DNA from: Anabaena lutea FACHB-196
Lineage (GTDB): Bacteria; Cyanobacteriota; Cyanobacteriia; Cyanobacteriales; Nostocaceae
Direction: 5' to 3'
Assembly (NCBI RefSeq): GCF_014698305.1
Contig: NZ_JACJST010000002.1
Location: 62,001-126,000, forward strand
Length of the DNA stretch: 64,000 nucleotides
The translations under genes and the position numbers were made by a program. Positions 1-8,895 of this stretch are shown here, piece by piece. The stretch's first letter is position 1. Each line of letters begins with the position of its first letter. The notes under the pieces were generated by a model. It did no database searches. It had not been told where the DNA came from and was given only the letters and a program-made list of their open reading frames with translations.

Positions 1-480
1 CAGAGTTGCTTCCACATTGCCGGTGCTAACATATTCCAAACCATTGGCAAGGGAAACTAGAACTTGTTCACGGGGAATAGCTTGGTTAGGTCTGAATTGG
101 TTGCCAGGATATCCAGATAAGAAACCGATGGTGTAGGCTTGACGAATGGCGTTGTATGCCCAGTAGTTGCTGGGTACGTCATTAAAATTAATTGCTGGTC
201 GTTGTGCTGATCTGTTAAAAGCTTTATTGATCATCGCGGCAAATTGAGCGCGTGTGACCGGCTCTTCTGGACGGAATGTACCATCAGGAAATCCGGCAAT
301 TACACCTCGCTGGGATAATTGCTGAATAAACTGTGATGCCCAGTAGTTAGAGGAAACATCAGAAAAACTAGTTTGAGCGTATGTGGGTGTAGCTGTAAAT
401 AAGGGTGCTACTGAACCTGCTGTCACACTCAAAGCCATGATGAGGGCTGTTTTTGATTGCCATTGATTTAAAGTAAACAT
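1..480 (-). CDS. S-layer homology (SLH) domain protein, partial (C-terminus beyond left edge)
   Basis: The minus-strand frame is open from the ATG at 480 to the window edge (160 codons, no stop). It starts with a signal peptide of about 36 residues (MFTLNQWQSKTALIMALSV...) ending in TYAQ. Two SLH-like repeats follow, each with a typical FxDVxxNYWA start (about residues 39 and 97) and GFPDGTFRPEEPVTRAQFA or a similar core. SLH domains anchor exported proteins to cell-wall polymers under the outer membrane. The leader resembles that of the next gene upstream (start 1520), so the two may be related or co-evolved. The function of the missing part is unknown; small SLH-only proteins are common in Nostocales. 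Confidence 0.85.
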   Translation of the reverse strand, partial: MFTLNQWQSKTALIMALSVTAGSVAPLFTATPTYAQTSFSDVSSNYWASQFIQQLSQRGVIAGFPDGTFRPEEPVTRAQFAAMINKAFNRSAQRPAINFNDVPSNYWAYNAIRQAYTIGFLSGYPGNQFRPNQAIPREQVLVSLANGLEYVSTGNVEATL

Positions 481-830
481 TGGTATTACTCCTCTAAAAT
501 TATTTTTTCTTTCTGTTAACTGCATCTGTTAACTACTTAGACCATTTTGACAATAAACGGTTCCCACCAGTTTATATATTTGGTAACTACTTTTACTTAT
601 AGCTTCTGTACCATTGGTTATAGTATCATGTTTGGTTGAATACTTAATCATTGAAATTGATACAGAAACTTGCAAGAAAAGGCGGATATTATGGTATAAG
701 TTTTGGGCTGTTGGTCTTTAGCGATAAGGTAAGTAGACATGACTGAGTATACAAAATCAAGCGATCGCACACAATATTTACAGTAGCGATCGCTATTTAA
801 GAGTTATTAGAGTCACGACTTCAGTTAAGT
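481..830. other. Intergenic spacer between two exported-protein genes
   Basis: No convincing gene. It must hold the promoter of the SLH gene and the 3' end of the minus-strand gene starting at 1520. Two HIP1-like GCGATCGC sequences lie near 760-795 and are separated by AT-rich sequence; they form a loose inverted arrangement that could act as a weak hairpin. Confidence 0.5.
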
Positions 831-1520
831 CTAGTTACGAGGTATCACCAAATTTGACTGAAGTGTGATAGATAAATCATCTTCTGGCTGAAGAACAAAG
901 ACATCAACAGATTTTTTCCGCAACAGTACACTGGCTAAAGCACCAGCAGCACCACCAGCAATAGGTTCTAACACTTCAATCCTTTTGTTACCTGTCAACA
1001 ATGAAATGACGCTAGCAGCACCTGCACCAATAGCTGCATCAGTTAATATTTGTCCAGTATCGCTACCTTTGGAGATTCTTTCAGTTTGGGAGATTGTTTG
1101 AGAATTAGCATTAATTTGTAACCGCCGCCCTGAGGAGAATACCAATTCTCTGGCTACAAAACGCACACCTTTATTATTATTGCTGCCGTTCGGATAATTA
1201 TTGTACAGGTTAACAGGTTCTAGCTGTCCAACAACTTCTGTATTAGCGGGAATTAAAACATTTCTGTTACTGTCGATAATGTCGTTGCGTATTCTCAATG
1301 TTAGGGGGGAAGTTTCCCCTGGAGTGACAATTACTTTCTCTTTTTCGTAAGTGACAGGAAAGGTGACTCTTGCAGGAATAGTTGTTGTTCTGGATTGATT
1401 CAGATTGAATCCTTGTGCTTGAACAGGCTCAAAGGTAAATAAGGGCGTAGCTGCACCAGTTGTAATTGCTATTGCCATGAGTGCAGCGGTGCTAGATTTC
1501 CAACGATGAAGACGACTCAT
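831..1520 (-). CDS. Exported TrbI/VirB10-like domain protein
   Basis: 229 aa. The N-terminus (MSRLHRWKSSTAALMAIAIT...) is a signal peptide, probably cut after VQAQ near residue 36. The body has the pattern of the TrbI/VirB10 beta-barrel family: a long-lived run of beta strands with NRNVLIPANTEVVGQLEP, then a hydrophobic Gly/Ala helix (DAAIGAGAASVISLLTG) and a second Gly/Ala segment. Cyanobacterial members are usually labelled conjugal transfer protein TrbI, but no other conjugation gene is nearby, so a role in envelope structure is more likely. The leader closely resembles that of the SLH gene at 1-480, which lies on the same strand downstream. Family assignment is moderate; function is inferred. 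Confidence 0.6.
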   Translation of the reverse strand: MSRLHRWKSSTAALMAIAITTGAATPLFTFEPVQAQGFNLNQSRTTTIPARVTFPVTYEKEKVIVTPGETSPLTLRIRNDIIDSNRNVLIPANTEVVGQLEPVNLYNNYPNGSNNNKGVRFVARELVFSSGRRLQINANSQTISQTERISKGSDTGQILTDAAIGAGAASVISLLTGNKRIEVLEPIAGGAAGALASVLLRKKSVDVFVLQPEDDLSITLQSNLVIPRN

Positions 1521-2302
1521 AAAGTGGGTTCCAAATAATGTCTGATTGATATCTGTTGTGACGTGGATTTATGGGGATAGTTTCTGATATTTTTTCAACT
1601 TTAGATTCCACTTTTTCCCCAGTGGATCAGTCTGAATGATGTGGTTAATGTATGATCGTGACACTAAATTTTGAGCTTACTAATGTGGGTGCAGTAATGG
1701 CTGATTAGAGTATTCTATGACGTAAGTTTGCAGAGATTGTTCCTGAAGTTTTTTCTATGGCTTATTTATGCATATATTATCAAGTCCGTCTCTGCTCAAA
1801 AAAACTGTCTGCGTCTCCGTGTCTGTCCATTTGTATCAAAATTATACTAAAGACGGCTGGGAACTTTACTTTTAAACGCAGAGGCTCGCTGAGGTAAACG
1901 CAAAGGTACGCAGAGTTTTTGTTCAAGTTTTCGCTCTCTGATTTATGCAATACTGTCAAGTCCAGATATTAGCCGTTTTTAGTCTACGTAGGTTAAGTTG
2001 ACGCACAGAAACCCAAAATCATCAAAGCTGTTGTTATATCAATTCACTTAATTAAAGCTGCAAATCATTCTCCCCTTCTCCGCGTCCCCGTGTCTGTCCA
2101 TTGTCCCTTAACCTAACCGACAATTTTCTTGATTAATTTCTCATCGAACCATCAAATAGGAAAAAATCAGTCTCTGTATTGTAAATTTTTGTAAAATAGA
2201 TGTCTTCAAGACTAGAAACCTGTTGTTTGAATCGCTAAACTAACAAAGAAGTGCATCTGTACTGTTAATTATTAAAATTGTAAATGTGGCGCTATAGCCT
2301 GA
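1521..2302. other. Repeat-rich intergenic region upstream of sbcC
   Basis: No supported gene in 782 bp. It carries 'cgcagaggctcgctgaggtaaacgc'-type degenerate repeats (about 1875-1920), a reverse-oriented copy of the dispersed repeat described at 5509 and 8698 (here 2031-2101), and a partial copy near 1806-1850. The sequence just before sbcC (2200-2300) is AT-rich and should hold its promoter. No clear Shine-Dalgarno precedes the sbcC ATG. Confidence 0.5.
2031..2101 (-). repeat. Dispersed intergenic repeat, reverse-oriented copy
   Basis: The reverse complement of this stretch contains an 'acgcggagaaggggag' type middle and 'gctttaattaagtgaattgatataac' type end, matching the copies at 5509-5602 and 8698-8795. 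The part equivalent to 'accgtttcactttaaggttg' is missing or diverged in this copy. Confidence 0.75.
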
Positions 2303-5300
2303 ATGATCCCAGTACAACTTATCCTCAAAAACTTTCTTAGTTACCGTGATGCAACTTTAGATTTTGGCGGTTTGCATACGGCTTGTATTTGCGGTTCCAA
2401 TGGTGCGGGTAAATCTTCTCTTCTGGAGGCTATCACTTGGGCAATTTGGGGTGAAAGCCGTGCCACGGTGGAAGATGATGTGATTTATTCTGGAGCAAAA
2501 GAAGTCAGAGTTGATTTTACTTTCCATAATAACCAACAAAAATATCGGGTGATTCGTACCCGTCTGCGAGGTGGAAATAGCATCCTAGAATTTCAAATTG
2601 AAACACCTGCGGGCTTTCGTCCCCTAACTGGTAAAGGAGTCAGAGCAACCCAGGATGTGATCATACAACATATCAAGCTCGATTACGATACTTTTATTAA
2701 TTCGGCTTACTTACGTCAAGGACGAGCCGATGAATTCATGCTCAAACGTCCCAATGAGCGCAAGGAAATTTTAGCGGAGTTATTAAAACTCAATCAATAT
2801 GATGAATTAGAAGAACGAGCAAAGGATAGTTTTAAAAAGTACAAATTTAGAATAGAGGATTTGGAGCGTTCTTTGGAGGGAATTAAAACCCAACTCCAAC
2901 AACGGGAGATCACAAAGACGCAAAGAGCAGAGTTAGAAACCCAACTGAATAACCTACAACAGATGCAAGCTTTGGACAATATTCAATTACAAAGTTTACA
3001 AGTTGTCCAACACCAACACCAAAACTGGGAACAACAACTGAGTTTTGTGCGGCAACAATATCAGAATCTTAGCCAAGATTGCGATCGCTTGCATCAAGAC
3101 CAATTAGCTGCAAAATCCCAACTTGCAGATTTACAAGCAATTCTTAGTCAAACAGCCGAAATTAAAGCTGGATACAGTCAATATCAAAGTCTGCGCTCTC
3201 AAGAAGAAGTTTTTGCTGCCAAATTTGAACAACATACCCGCGCTACAGGTTTACAACAACAACAGCAAAAACAGCTGAATAAACAAATTCAAGAAATTGA
3301 ACGTCAACTGCAACAAGCCGAAGCTCAATTAGAAGCTTTAGAACAACAAGAGCGAGAAATTCAGCAAACTCTCACCAAATCCTCAGAAGTAGAAGCAGCT
3401 TTAGCGCAATTAGCTACCGCACGCAATCATTTGACTAATTTGGATCAATTGCAAATGCAAGTGAATCCTTTGTTACAACAACGAGCCACTTTACAAAGTC
3501 AATTAGATCGCACTCATGCTGGATTATTAGCGCGACTAGAACAACTGCAAAATACAGAAAACCAACTCCAAAATCAACATCGTCGTCAACCCCAGCTACA
3601 ACAAGCTGTAATGGATGTGGGTGTGCAAATTGAAGCATTAGAGAAAAAACGGGTTTATTTACAGAGAGTGCAAGAAAAAGGACAGGAACGCAGACACTTT
3701 ATCGAACGTTTGCAAGCTCACCAACGGGACTACGAAAAATTACTTTCAGAACTAGAGCAAAAATTGCAAATGCTCCAAAATCCCAATGCACTGTGTCCAT
3801 TATGCGAACGTCCTTTAGATGAACATCACTGGAATCGAGTCATTGAAAAAACTCAACTTGAATACGACGATACCCAAGGACAATTTTGGGTAGTGCGAGA
3901 ACAAATGGCGGTTTCAGATAAGGAAATTCAGGTATTAAGACAAGAATATCGAGATATATCTCAGCAATTATCAGCTTATGATGCTTTAAGAGAAAAACGA
4001 GGACAATTAGCGGCACAGTTGCAAGCGACAACGGATATCCAAACACAACTACAACAAATTTCGTTGGAAAAAGAACATTTAGAGCGTTCTTTACAAGGTA
4101 ATTACGCCCCTGAGAAACAAGCAGAACTTCAACAGTTAGACCAATATTTGCAACAACTTAATTATAGTGAACAAGATCATGCTTTAGCTCGAAGTGAAGT
4201 TGAGCGTTGGCGGTGGGCAGAAATTAAACAAGGGCAAATTAAAGAAGCAATTAAGCGTCAAACTAAATTAGCTGCTAGAAAGCCGGAACTGCAAACTAAT
4301 ATTGCCCAACTGAAAAGTAGAATTCAAGAAGAACAAACAGATTCTGATATTGCTAAACAGATAGAAGCTTTAACTGAGGAAATTGCAGAACTTAACTACA
4401 GTGCTGAGGAACATAATCGCCTGCGTCAAGCTGTTCGTGAGCTTCAATCTTGGCATTTGCGTTATCAACAATTATTATCTGCTCAGGAGCAATATCCTCA
4501 ATTGCAAACGAAATTGCAGGATTTGGCAACTTCTCAACAGAGCAGATTAGCAGAACGGCAAAATTTTGCCGCACAAATTGACGCTATTGTGGAGCAGTTA
4601 AAAGCAACAGCTAATCCCATCGCCCAAATTCAGGTTTTAGAGCAGCAATTAGCAATTCGTAGGCGCGAACTTGATGAAAAAATCGCTAAGTTGGGGCGTT
4701 TAGAACAAATGGCGCACCAATTGGAAATGCTGCAAAGTCAGTATGAGCAAGAGCAGGAACAACTGCAAGCTTGTAAGCAGCAGCAGCGTGTTTATCAGGA
4801 ATTAGCGCAGGCTTTTGGTAAAAATGGTATCCAAGCTTTGATGATTGAAAATGTGTTACCTCAACTTGAAGCTGAGACAAATCAACTGCTTTCGCGGTTG
4901 AGTGCAAATCAGTTGCACGTACAATTTGTGACGCAGAAGGCGGGAAGGAGTGGGAAGTCTAGTAAGAAAAATGCCAAGTTAATTGATACATTAGATATTT
5001 TAATTGCTGATGCTAGGGGAACGCGAGCTTATGAAACTTATTCTGGTGGGGAAGCTTTTAGAATTAACTTTGCGATTCGGTTAGCGTTGGCGAAATTATT
5101 GGCGCAGCGTGCGGGTGCGGCGTTACAGTTGTTGATTATTGATGAAGGGTTTGGAACTCAGGATGGGGAAGGATGCGATCGCTTGATTGCGGCGATTAAT
5201 GCGATCGCTACTGATTTCGCCTGTATCCTCACTGTAACCCATATGCCCCACCTCAAAGAAGCTTTTCAAGCCCGGATTGAAGTAAATAAGACTCAGCAAG

Positions 5301-5326
5301 GTTCACAGCTATCTTTACTCGTTTAA
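2303..5326 (+). CDS. sbcC: SbcC-type ATP-dependent dsDNA exonuclease subunit (Rad50-like)
   Basis: 1007 aa. It has an N-terminal ABC half with Walker A GSNGAGKSS (residues 31-39), then very long Gln/Glu-rich coiled coils broken at the centre by a CPLC zinc hook (about residues 497-500). The C-terminal ABC half carries the signature YSGGEAFRINFAIRLAL (about 911) and Walker B LLIIDEGFGTQD (about 943). Length and order match the SbcC/Rad50 family, which forms a complex with the SbcD/Mre11 nuclease to open DNA ends, hairpins and protein-blocked ends. No sbcD lies beside it, so the partner must be encoded elsewhere. The gene stands alone on the plus strand, with repeat-rich spacers on both sides. 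Confidence 0.93.
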   Translation: MIPVQLILKNFLSYRDATLDFGGLHTACICGSNGAGKSSLLEAITWAIWGESRATVEDDVIYSGAKEVRVDFTFHNNQQKYRVIRTRLRGGNSILEFQIETPAGFRPLTGKGVRATQDVIIQHIKLDYDTFINSAYLRQGRADEFMLKRPNERKEILAELLKLNQYDELEERAKDSFKKYKFRIEDLERSLEGIKTQLQQREITKTQRAELETQLNNLQQMQALDNIQLQSLQVVQHQHQNWEQQLSFVRQQYQNLSQDCDRLHQDQLAAKSQLADLQAILSQTAEIKAGYSQYQSLRSQEEVFAAKFEQHTRATGLQQQQQKQLNKQIQEIERQLQQAEAQLEALEQQEREIQQTLTKSSEVEAALAQLATARNHLTNLDQLQMQVNPLLQQRATLQSQLDRTHAGLLARLEQLQNTENQLQNQHRRQPQLQQAVMDVGVQIEALEKKRVYLQRVQEKGQERRHFIERLQAHQRDYEKLLSELEQKLQMLQNPNALCPLCERPLDEHHWNRVIEKTQLEYDDTQGQFWVVREQMAVSDKEIQVLRQEYRDISQQLSAYDALREKRGQLAAQLQATTDIQTQLQQISLEKEHLERSLQGNYAPEKQAELQQLDQYLQQLNYSEQDHALARSEVERWRWAEIKQGQIKEAIKRQTKLAARKPELQTNIAQLKSRIQEEQTDSDIAKQIEALTEEIAELNYSAEEHNRLRQAVRELQSWHLRYQQLLSAQEQYPQLQTKLQDLATSQQSRLAERQNFAAQIDAIVEQLKATANPIAQIQVLEQQLAIRRRELDEKIAKLGRLEQMAHQLEMLQSQYEQEQEQLQACKQQQRVYQELAQAFGKNGIQALMIENVLPQLEAETNQLLSRLSANQLHVQFVTQKAGRSGKSSKKNAKLIDTLDILIADARGTRAYETYSGGEAFRINFAIRLALAKLLAQRAGAALQLLIIDEGFGTQDGEGCDRLIAAINAIATDFACILTVTHMPHLKEAFQARIEVNKTQQGSQLSLLV

Positions 5327-6092
5327 TTTACTAAATCATAACTCGGCTTTGGTGTTCGTTTAAAGACTTATAATTAGGGCTGACACTCTGACGCGGTGAC
5401 ACTCTGATACAGTGAGTGTGTTTGATCAACAATTTAGTCAGATTTGATATAACTTGACATTGTGTAAGTTTATTAGTAATAATACGGGTGCTAGAGTTAA
5501 ACGTCCACTAATACCGTTTCACTTTAAGGTTGATACAAATGGACTGACGCGGTGACGGGGAGATTCATTTGTAGCTTTAATTAAGTGAATTGATATAACA
5601 AGCATTCAATATTGCAGATTACCCTGCAATAATATTGTACAGACTGTAGATTACTGCAAGCCTGTGATGCTCTTCCCTATTTATGATAGTGTTCCTTAAA
5701 AAACAACTGTTTGAGAAACTGATTGTATATGCAATCTAGCTTATCAATAAATCACCTGAAGCATTTGAATAGGGTCAAATAATGTTGTTGCATTTAATAC
5801 AATAAGTTTAAATTACAAAAAACATATTAATCTGTTTACAGAGTGTGTAATTGAACTCATCTCTGCTAGGAGATAAAAGCTGCAATTAAAATACATATTA
5901 CTATGGGAAAGCCACCCACCAAAGAGACAAAAAGCCAATTTTATCAGCTTTTTGCATATTGAATTGTGTAGACATACAGTAGATTATTTTAACTTTTAGG
6001 ATGCTGTACTAGGTTATAAATCAGGGTTATTCATGCAGAATCAAAAATAAATAATAAAAAAACATAAGCATTCTACTAGAGCAAAGGCTAAT
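5327..6092. other. Intergenic region with repeats, upstream of the GGDEF-EAL gene
   Basis: No supported gene in 766 bp. Near 5380-5420 a short unit (gtgacactctga) is repeated. A full copy of the dispersed repeat lies at 5509-5602. Around 5929-5955 an AAAAAGC...GCTTTTT inverted repeat could form a hairpin. The final 100 bp are very AT-rich and probably contain the promoter for the gene at 6093. Confidence 0.5.
5509..5602 (+). repeat. Dispersed intergenic repeat, about 94 bp
   Basis: Starts 'taataccgtttcacttt' and ends 'ttaagtgaattgatataac'. Near-identical end blocks flank a variable middle made of 'gacgcggtgacggggag'. The copy at 8698-8795 differs mainly in that middle. No ORF or transposase is associated, so it looks like a small non-autonomous repeat. 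Confidence 0.8.
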
Positions 6093-7994
6093 ATGATGAT
6101 TGTAATATTCGGGGTGTTAATCTGCTTGGGAATTCAGTTAATTGTTTTAGGCATCTTAAATTTTGTATTATCTAACTTGCGTAATCAAATATTATTAAAC
6201 AATAATTTATTTAATAAACCTGAAGATTATTTATTAAAGAAGATGCAATTAGAAATTGCTGAACGCCAGCGCATTCAACTAGAATTAGAAAAAATATTAG
6301 CTTTACAACAAGCGACACTCAACTCAACTGCGGACGGTATTTTAATAGTAGATAATCTAGGTAAAATTATAGCCTATAACCCAACTTTTCTGCAAATGTG
6401 GCAGATTCCCGAATTATTAATTAAGTCTGAAAATTACAGCCAAGTACTAAGATTAGCCATCAAACAACTCAAAAACCCCAGACATTATTTGGAGATATTA
6501 AAAAAAATCAGTCAAGATCCGGATACACAAATCACTGAGTCCATTTTTTTTCAAGATGGAAAAGTATTTGAACCTTATTCCCAGTGGACTTATATTAGTG
6601 AAAAAAAAATTGGAAGAGTTTGGAGTTTTCGCAATATCACAGTCGAAAAATTAGTATCAGACACAGTGAATTATCAAAATTTATATGATTTTTTGACGAA
6701 TTTACCAAACCGGGAATTATTCAAAAATACGCTCATTACTTCTTTAGAAAAAGTCCGTAAAAATGGTAAATTAGCTGTGTGTTTTTTGGACTTAGATCGC
6801 TTTAAAAAAATCAATGAAACTTTAGGCTATGCTATTGGTGATCAATTATTACAAATGGTTGCCCAACGCTTAACTGAATGTTTACGTGAGGGTGACATTG
6901 TTGCCCGTTGGGGAGGTGATGAGTTTACTATTTTGTTGCCAGGAATTAGTGATATCAAGGATGTACATTTAATTCAAGATCAGATATTTGCAGCTTTTAA
7001 ACAAGGATTTCAGATTGAAAATCACCACTTAAATATCAGCGTCAGTATTGGGATTGCTATCTATCCTCTGCATGGAAAAGATGCAGAAACATTGATAAAA
7101 AATGCTGATGCAGCTTTATATTGTGTGCAATTACAGGGACGCAATAACTACGGACTATATCACACAGGTATTAATTCACAAGCTTCTGAATTGTTCATGT
7201 TAGAAAATAGCTTGCATAATGCCTTAGAGCGACAAGAACTTGAAGTTTATTACCAACCGCAGATCAATAGTTCTACGGGTGAAATTATAAAAATGGAAGC
7301 TCTATTGCGTTGGCAACATCCAGAAATAGGTTTAATTTCACCAGCAAATTTTATACCTATTGCTGAAGAAACTGGATTAATTTTACCAATTTCTGAATGG
7401 GTTTTAAAAACTGCTTGTTTACAAACTAAAGTATGGCAAAATGATTTGAATTTGCCATCTCTATCAATTGCCGTCAATCTATCAACCCGACAGTTCCAGC
7501 AACCAAACTTAGTTGGTATGATTAAAGAAATATTATCGGAAACTAAATTAAAAACAAAATATTTGGAGCTAGAACTTACTGAAACTGCTGCCATGCAGGA
7601 CGTTGAATTAACTAAAAAAATTTTAAGTGAATTAGGGGATATAGGAATTACTATCTCGATAGATGACTTCGGTACAGGATATTCTTCGTTAAGTTATTTG
7701 AAAGATTTTCCGATTCATGCATTAAAAATTGACCGTTCTTTTGTCTGCAATCTAGCAAATAGCAATAGCGATACAGCAATTATAACAGCGATAATTGCCT
7801 TAGCTAATGAACTGAATTTAGCAGTTGTTGCCGAAGGAGTAGAAACTCAAGAACAATTTGATTTATTACGACTTCTCGATTGTGAAGTTATGCAAGGGTA
7901 TCTCTTTAGTTATCCCTTATCAGCAGATGATGCTACAATTATGCTAAAAGAATATCAACCAAAAAGAGTTAGGAACTCTTTTCTAGTTGGATAA
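6093..7994 (+). CDS. Membrane-anchored PAS-GGDEF-EAL cyclic-di-GMP protein
   Basis: 633 aa. One N-terminal membrane helix (about 4-28) is followed by a short coiled linker, a PAS-like sensor (about 68-185), GGDEF (about 195-355) and EAL (about 370-620). The GGDEF motif is intact (RWGGDEFTILLPG) and is preceded five residues earlier by an RxxD inhibitory site (REGD). The EAL domain has EALLRW, ELTETAAM, IDDFGTGYSSLSYL and AEGVETQEQ, so its catalytic glutamates and aspartates are present. Both making (diguanylate cyclase) and breaking (phosphodiesterase) of c-di-GMP are therefore possible. The net direction cannot be read from sequence. It converges on the SH3 gene with 14 bp between the stops. 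Confidence 0.92.
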   Translation: MMIVIFGVLICLGIQLIVLGILNFVLSNLRNQILLNNNLFNKPEDYLLKKMQLEIAERQRIQLELEKILALQQATLNSTADGILIVDNLGKIIAYNPTFLQMWQIPELLIKSENYSQVLRLAIKQLKNPRHYLEILKKISQDPDTQITESIFFQDGKVFEPYSQWTYISEKKIGRVWSFRNITVEKLVSDTVNYQNLYDFLTNLPNRELFKNTLITSLEKVRKNGKLAVCFLDLDRFKKINETLGYAIGDQLLQMVAQRLTECLREGDIVARWGGDEFTILLPGISDIKDVHLIQDQIFAAFKQGFQIENHHLNISVSIGIAIYPLHGKDAETLIKNADAALYCVQLQGRNNYGLYHTGINSQASELFMLENSLHNALERQELEVYYQPQINSSTGEIIKMEALLRWQHPEIGLISPANFIPIAEETGLILPISEWVLKTACLQTKVWQNDLNLPSLSIAVNLSTRQFQQPNLVGMIKEILSETKLKTKYLELELTETAAMQDVELTKKILSELGDIGITISIDDFGTGYSSLSYLKDFPIHALKIDRSFVCNLANSNSDTAIITAIIALANELNLAVVAEGVETQEQFDLLRLLDCEVMQGYLFSYPLSADDATIMLKEYQPKRVRNSFLVG

Positions 7995-8008
7995 AATTAG
8001 GTTCTGAT

Positions 8009-8500
8009 TTATTGTTGTTCTTCAGATCGTTTAATATTAGCTGCTTTTACCCAACCTTCTTGATTAGTACCTTCAACGCGAATTTTTTGCCAAACTTTAT
8101 CCGAACTTTCTTCTAAAACGATGATTTTTTGATTAAAACCAACACTACCATTACGTTCAGCATCTTGTTTCGGTTCGGTTCGCAAACGTAAACCTTGAGA
8201 CCAAGTAACAATACCTTGGTAAGCCCCTGGTGGTAATGAATCAGGTGATTCTGTGGGGGTAGGAGTGGGACTGGGAGTAGCTTCTGTCTTAGGTGTAGGC
8301 TTGGGAGTGGATGTAGTTTTTACCGGAGTTACTTTCGGTTTGTCAGGTTTGGGTTTGGGATTATCGTTAGCAAATTTGGGTCTTGCTGGGGGTACAGAGG
8401 TGCGATTGACAAAATAGAGGGCTACTGTCAGTCCGCTACCCAATAAGACTGCGATCGCTAGCACAACACCAAGTATAAATTTAAGTAAGCCAGAAAGCAT
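8009..8500 (-). CDS. Membrane-anchored bacterial SH3-domain protein
   Basis: 163 aa. A single N-terminal membrane helix (about residues 5-30, LKFILGVVLAIAVLLGSGL) leads into a Pro/Lys/Thr-rich spacer (about 38-90). The C-terminal SH3-like domain (about 95-160) contains VTWSQGLRLRTEPKQDAERNG and VWQKIRVEGTNQEGWVKA. SH3b domains of this kind usually bind peptidoglycan or peptides in the periplasm; the Pro-rich spacer would let the domain reach the wall. No enzyme domain is attached. It converges with the GGDEF-EAL gene and has no operon partner. Confidence 0.8.
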   Translation of the reverse strand: MLSGLLKFILGVVLAIAVLLGSGLTVALYFVNRTSVPPARPKFANDNPKPKPDKPKVTPVKTTSTPKPTPKTEATPSPTPTPTESPDSLPPGAYQGIVTWSQGLRLRTEPKQDAERNGSVGFNQKIIVLEESSDKVWQKIRVEGTNQEGWVKAANIKRSEEQQ

Positions 8501-8895
8501 AGTTATAACCTCTAGTCATTTATTAGTTATTAGTTAACAGTTATCAGTTGTCTCCTGTTCCCTGTTGCCTTTTTTAATCAATAGTCCATATTAATTCATG
8601 ATTAACTACGAACTATTGATTAAGTAGGATTGACTAAATTATTATTGCAGCAGGGCGAAAATCACTATCCACTTAAAAAAGGTTTACTCAGATGAGTAAT
8701 ACCGTTTCACTTTCAGGTTGATACAAATGAACAGACGCGGAAGGAGACGCGGAGATTCATTTGTAGCTTTAATTAAGTGAATTGATATGAACAAGCCTTC
8801 TTCCCTACTACTTGGCTGTCTTCAGCCTCCATCCAGACTGCCTTTTTGCATGATGACATTTGGGATTGAATGCTTTGAAGGCGCTGAAGAAAAAA
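8501..8895. other. Intergenic region with a dispersed repeat
   Basis: 395 bp without a supported gene. It holds 'ttattagttattagttaacagttatcag'-type simple repeats (about 8518-8550) and the repeat copy at 8698-8795. The rest is the presumed promoter of the SH3 gene and the 3' region of ycf46. Confidence 0.5.
8698..8795 (+). repeat. Dispersed intergenic repeat, about 98 bp
   Basis: Second plus-oriented copy of the repeat at 5509-5602. The end blocks 'accgtttcacttt' and 'gctttaattaagtgaattgatat' are conserved. The middle reads 'gacgcggaaggagacgcgg', which resembles the common 'acgcagagacgc' intergenic repeats. Confidence 0.8.

Noticed and set aside
5929-5955. Poly-A/T flanked inverted repeat as a terminator
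   Set aside because: It lies far from the end of sbcC and is A/T only apart from one GC pair, so chance is likely.
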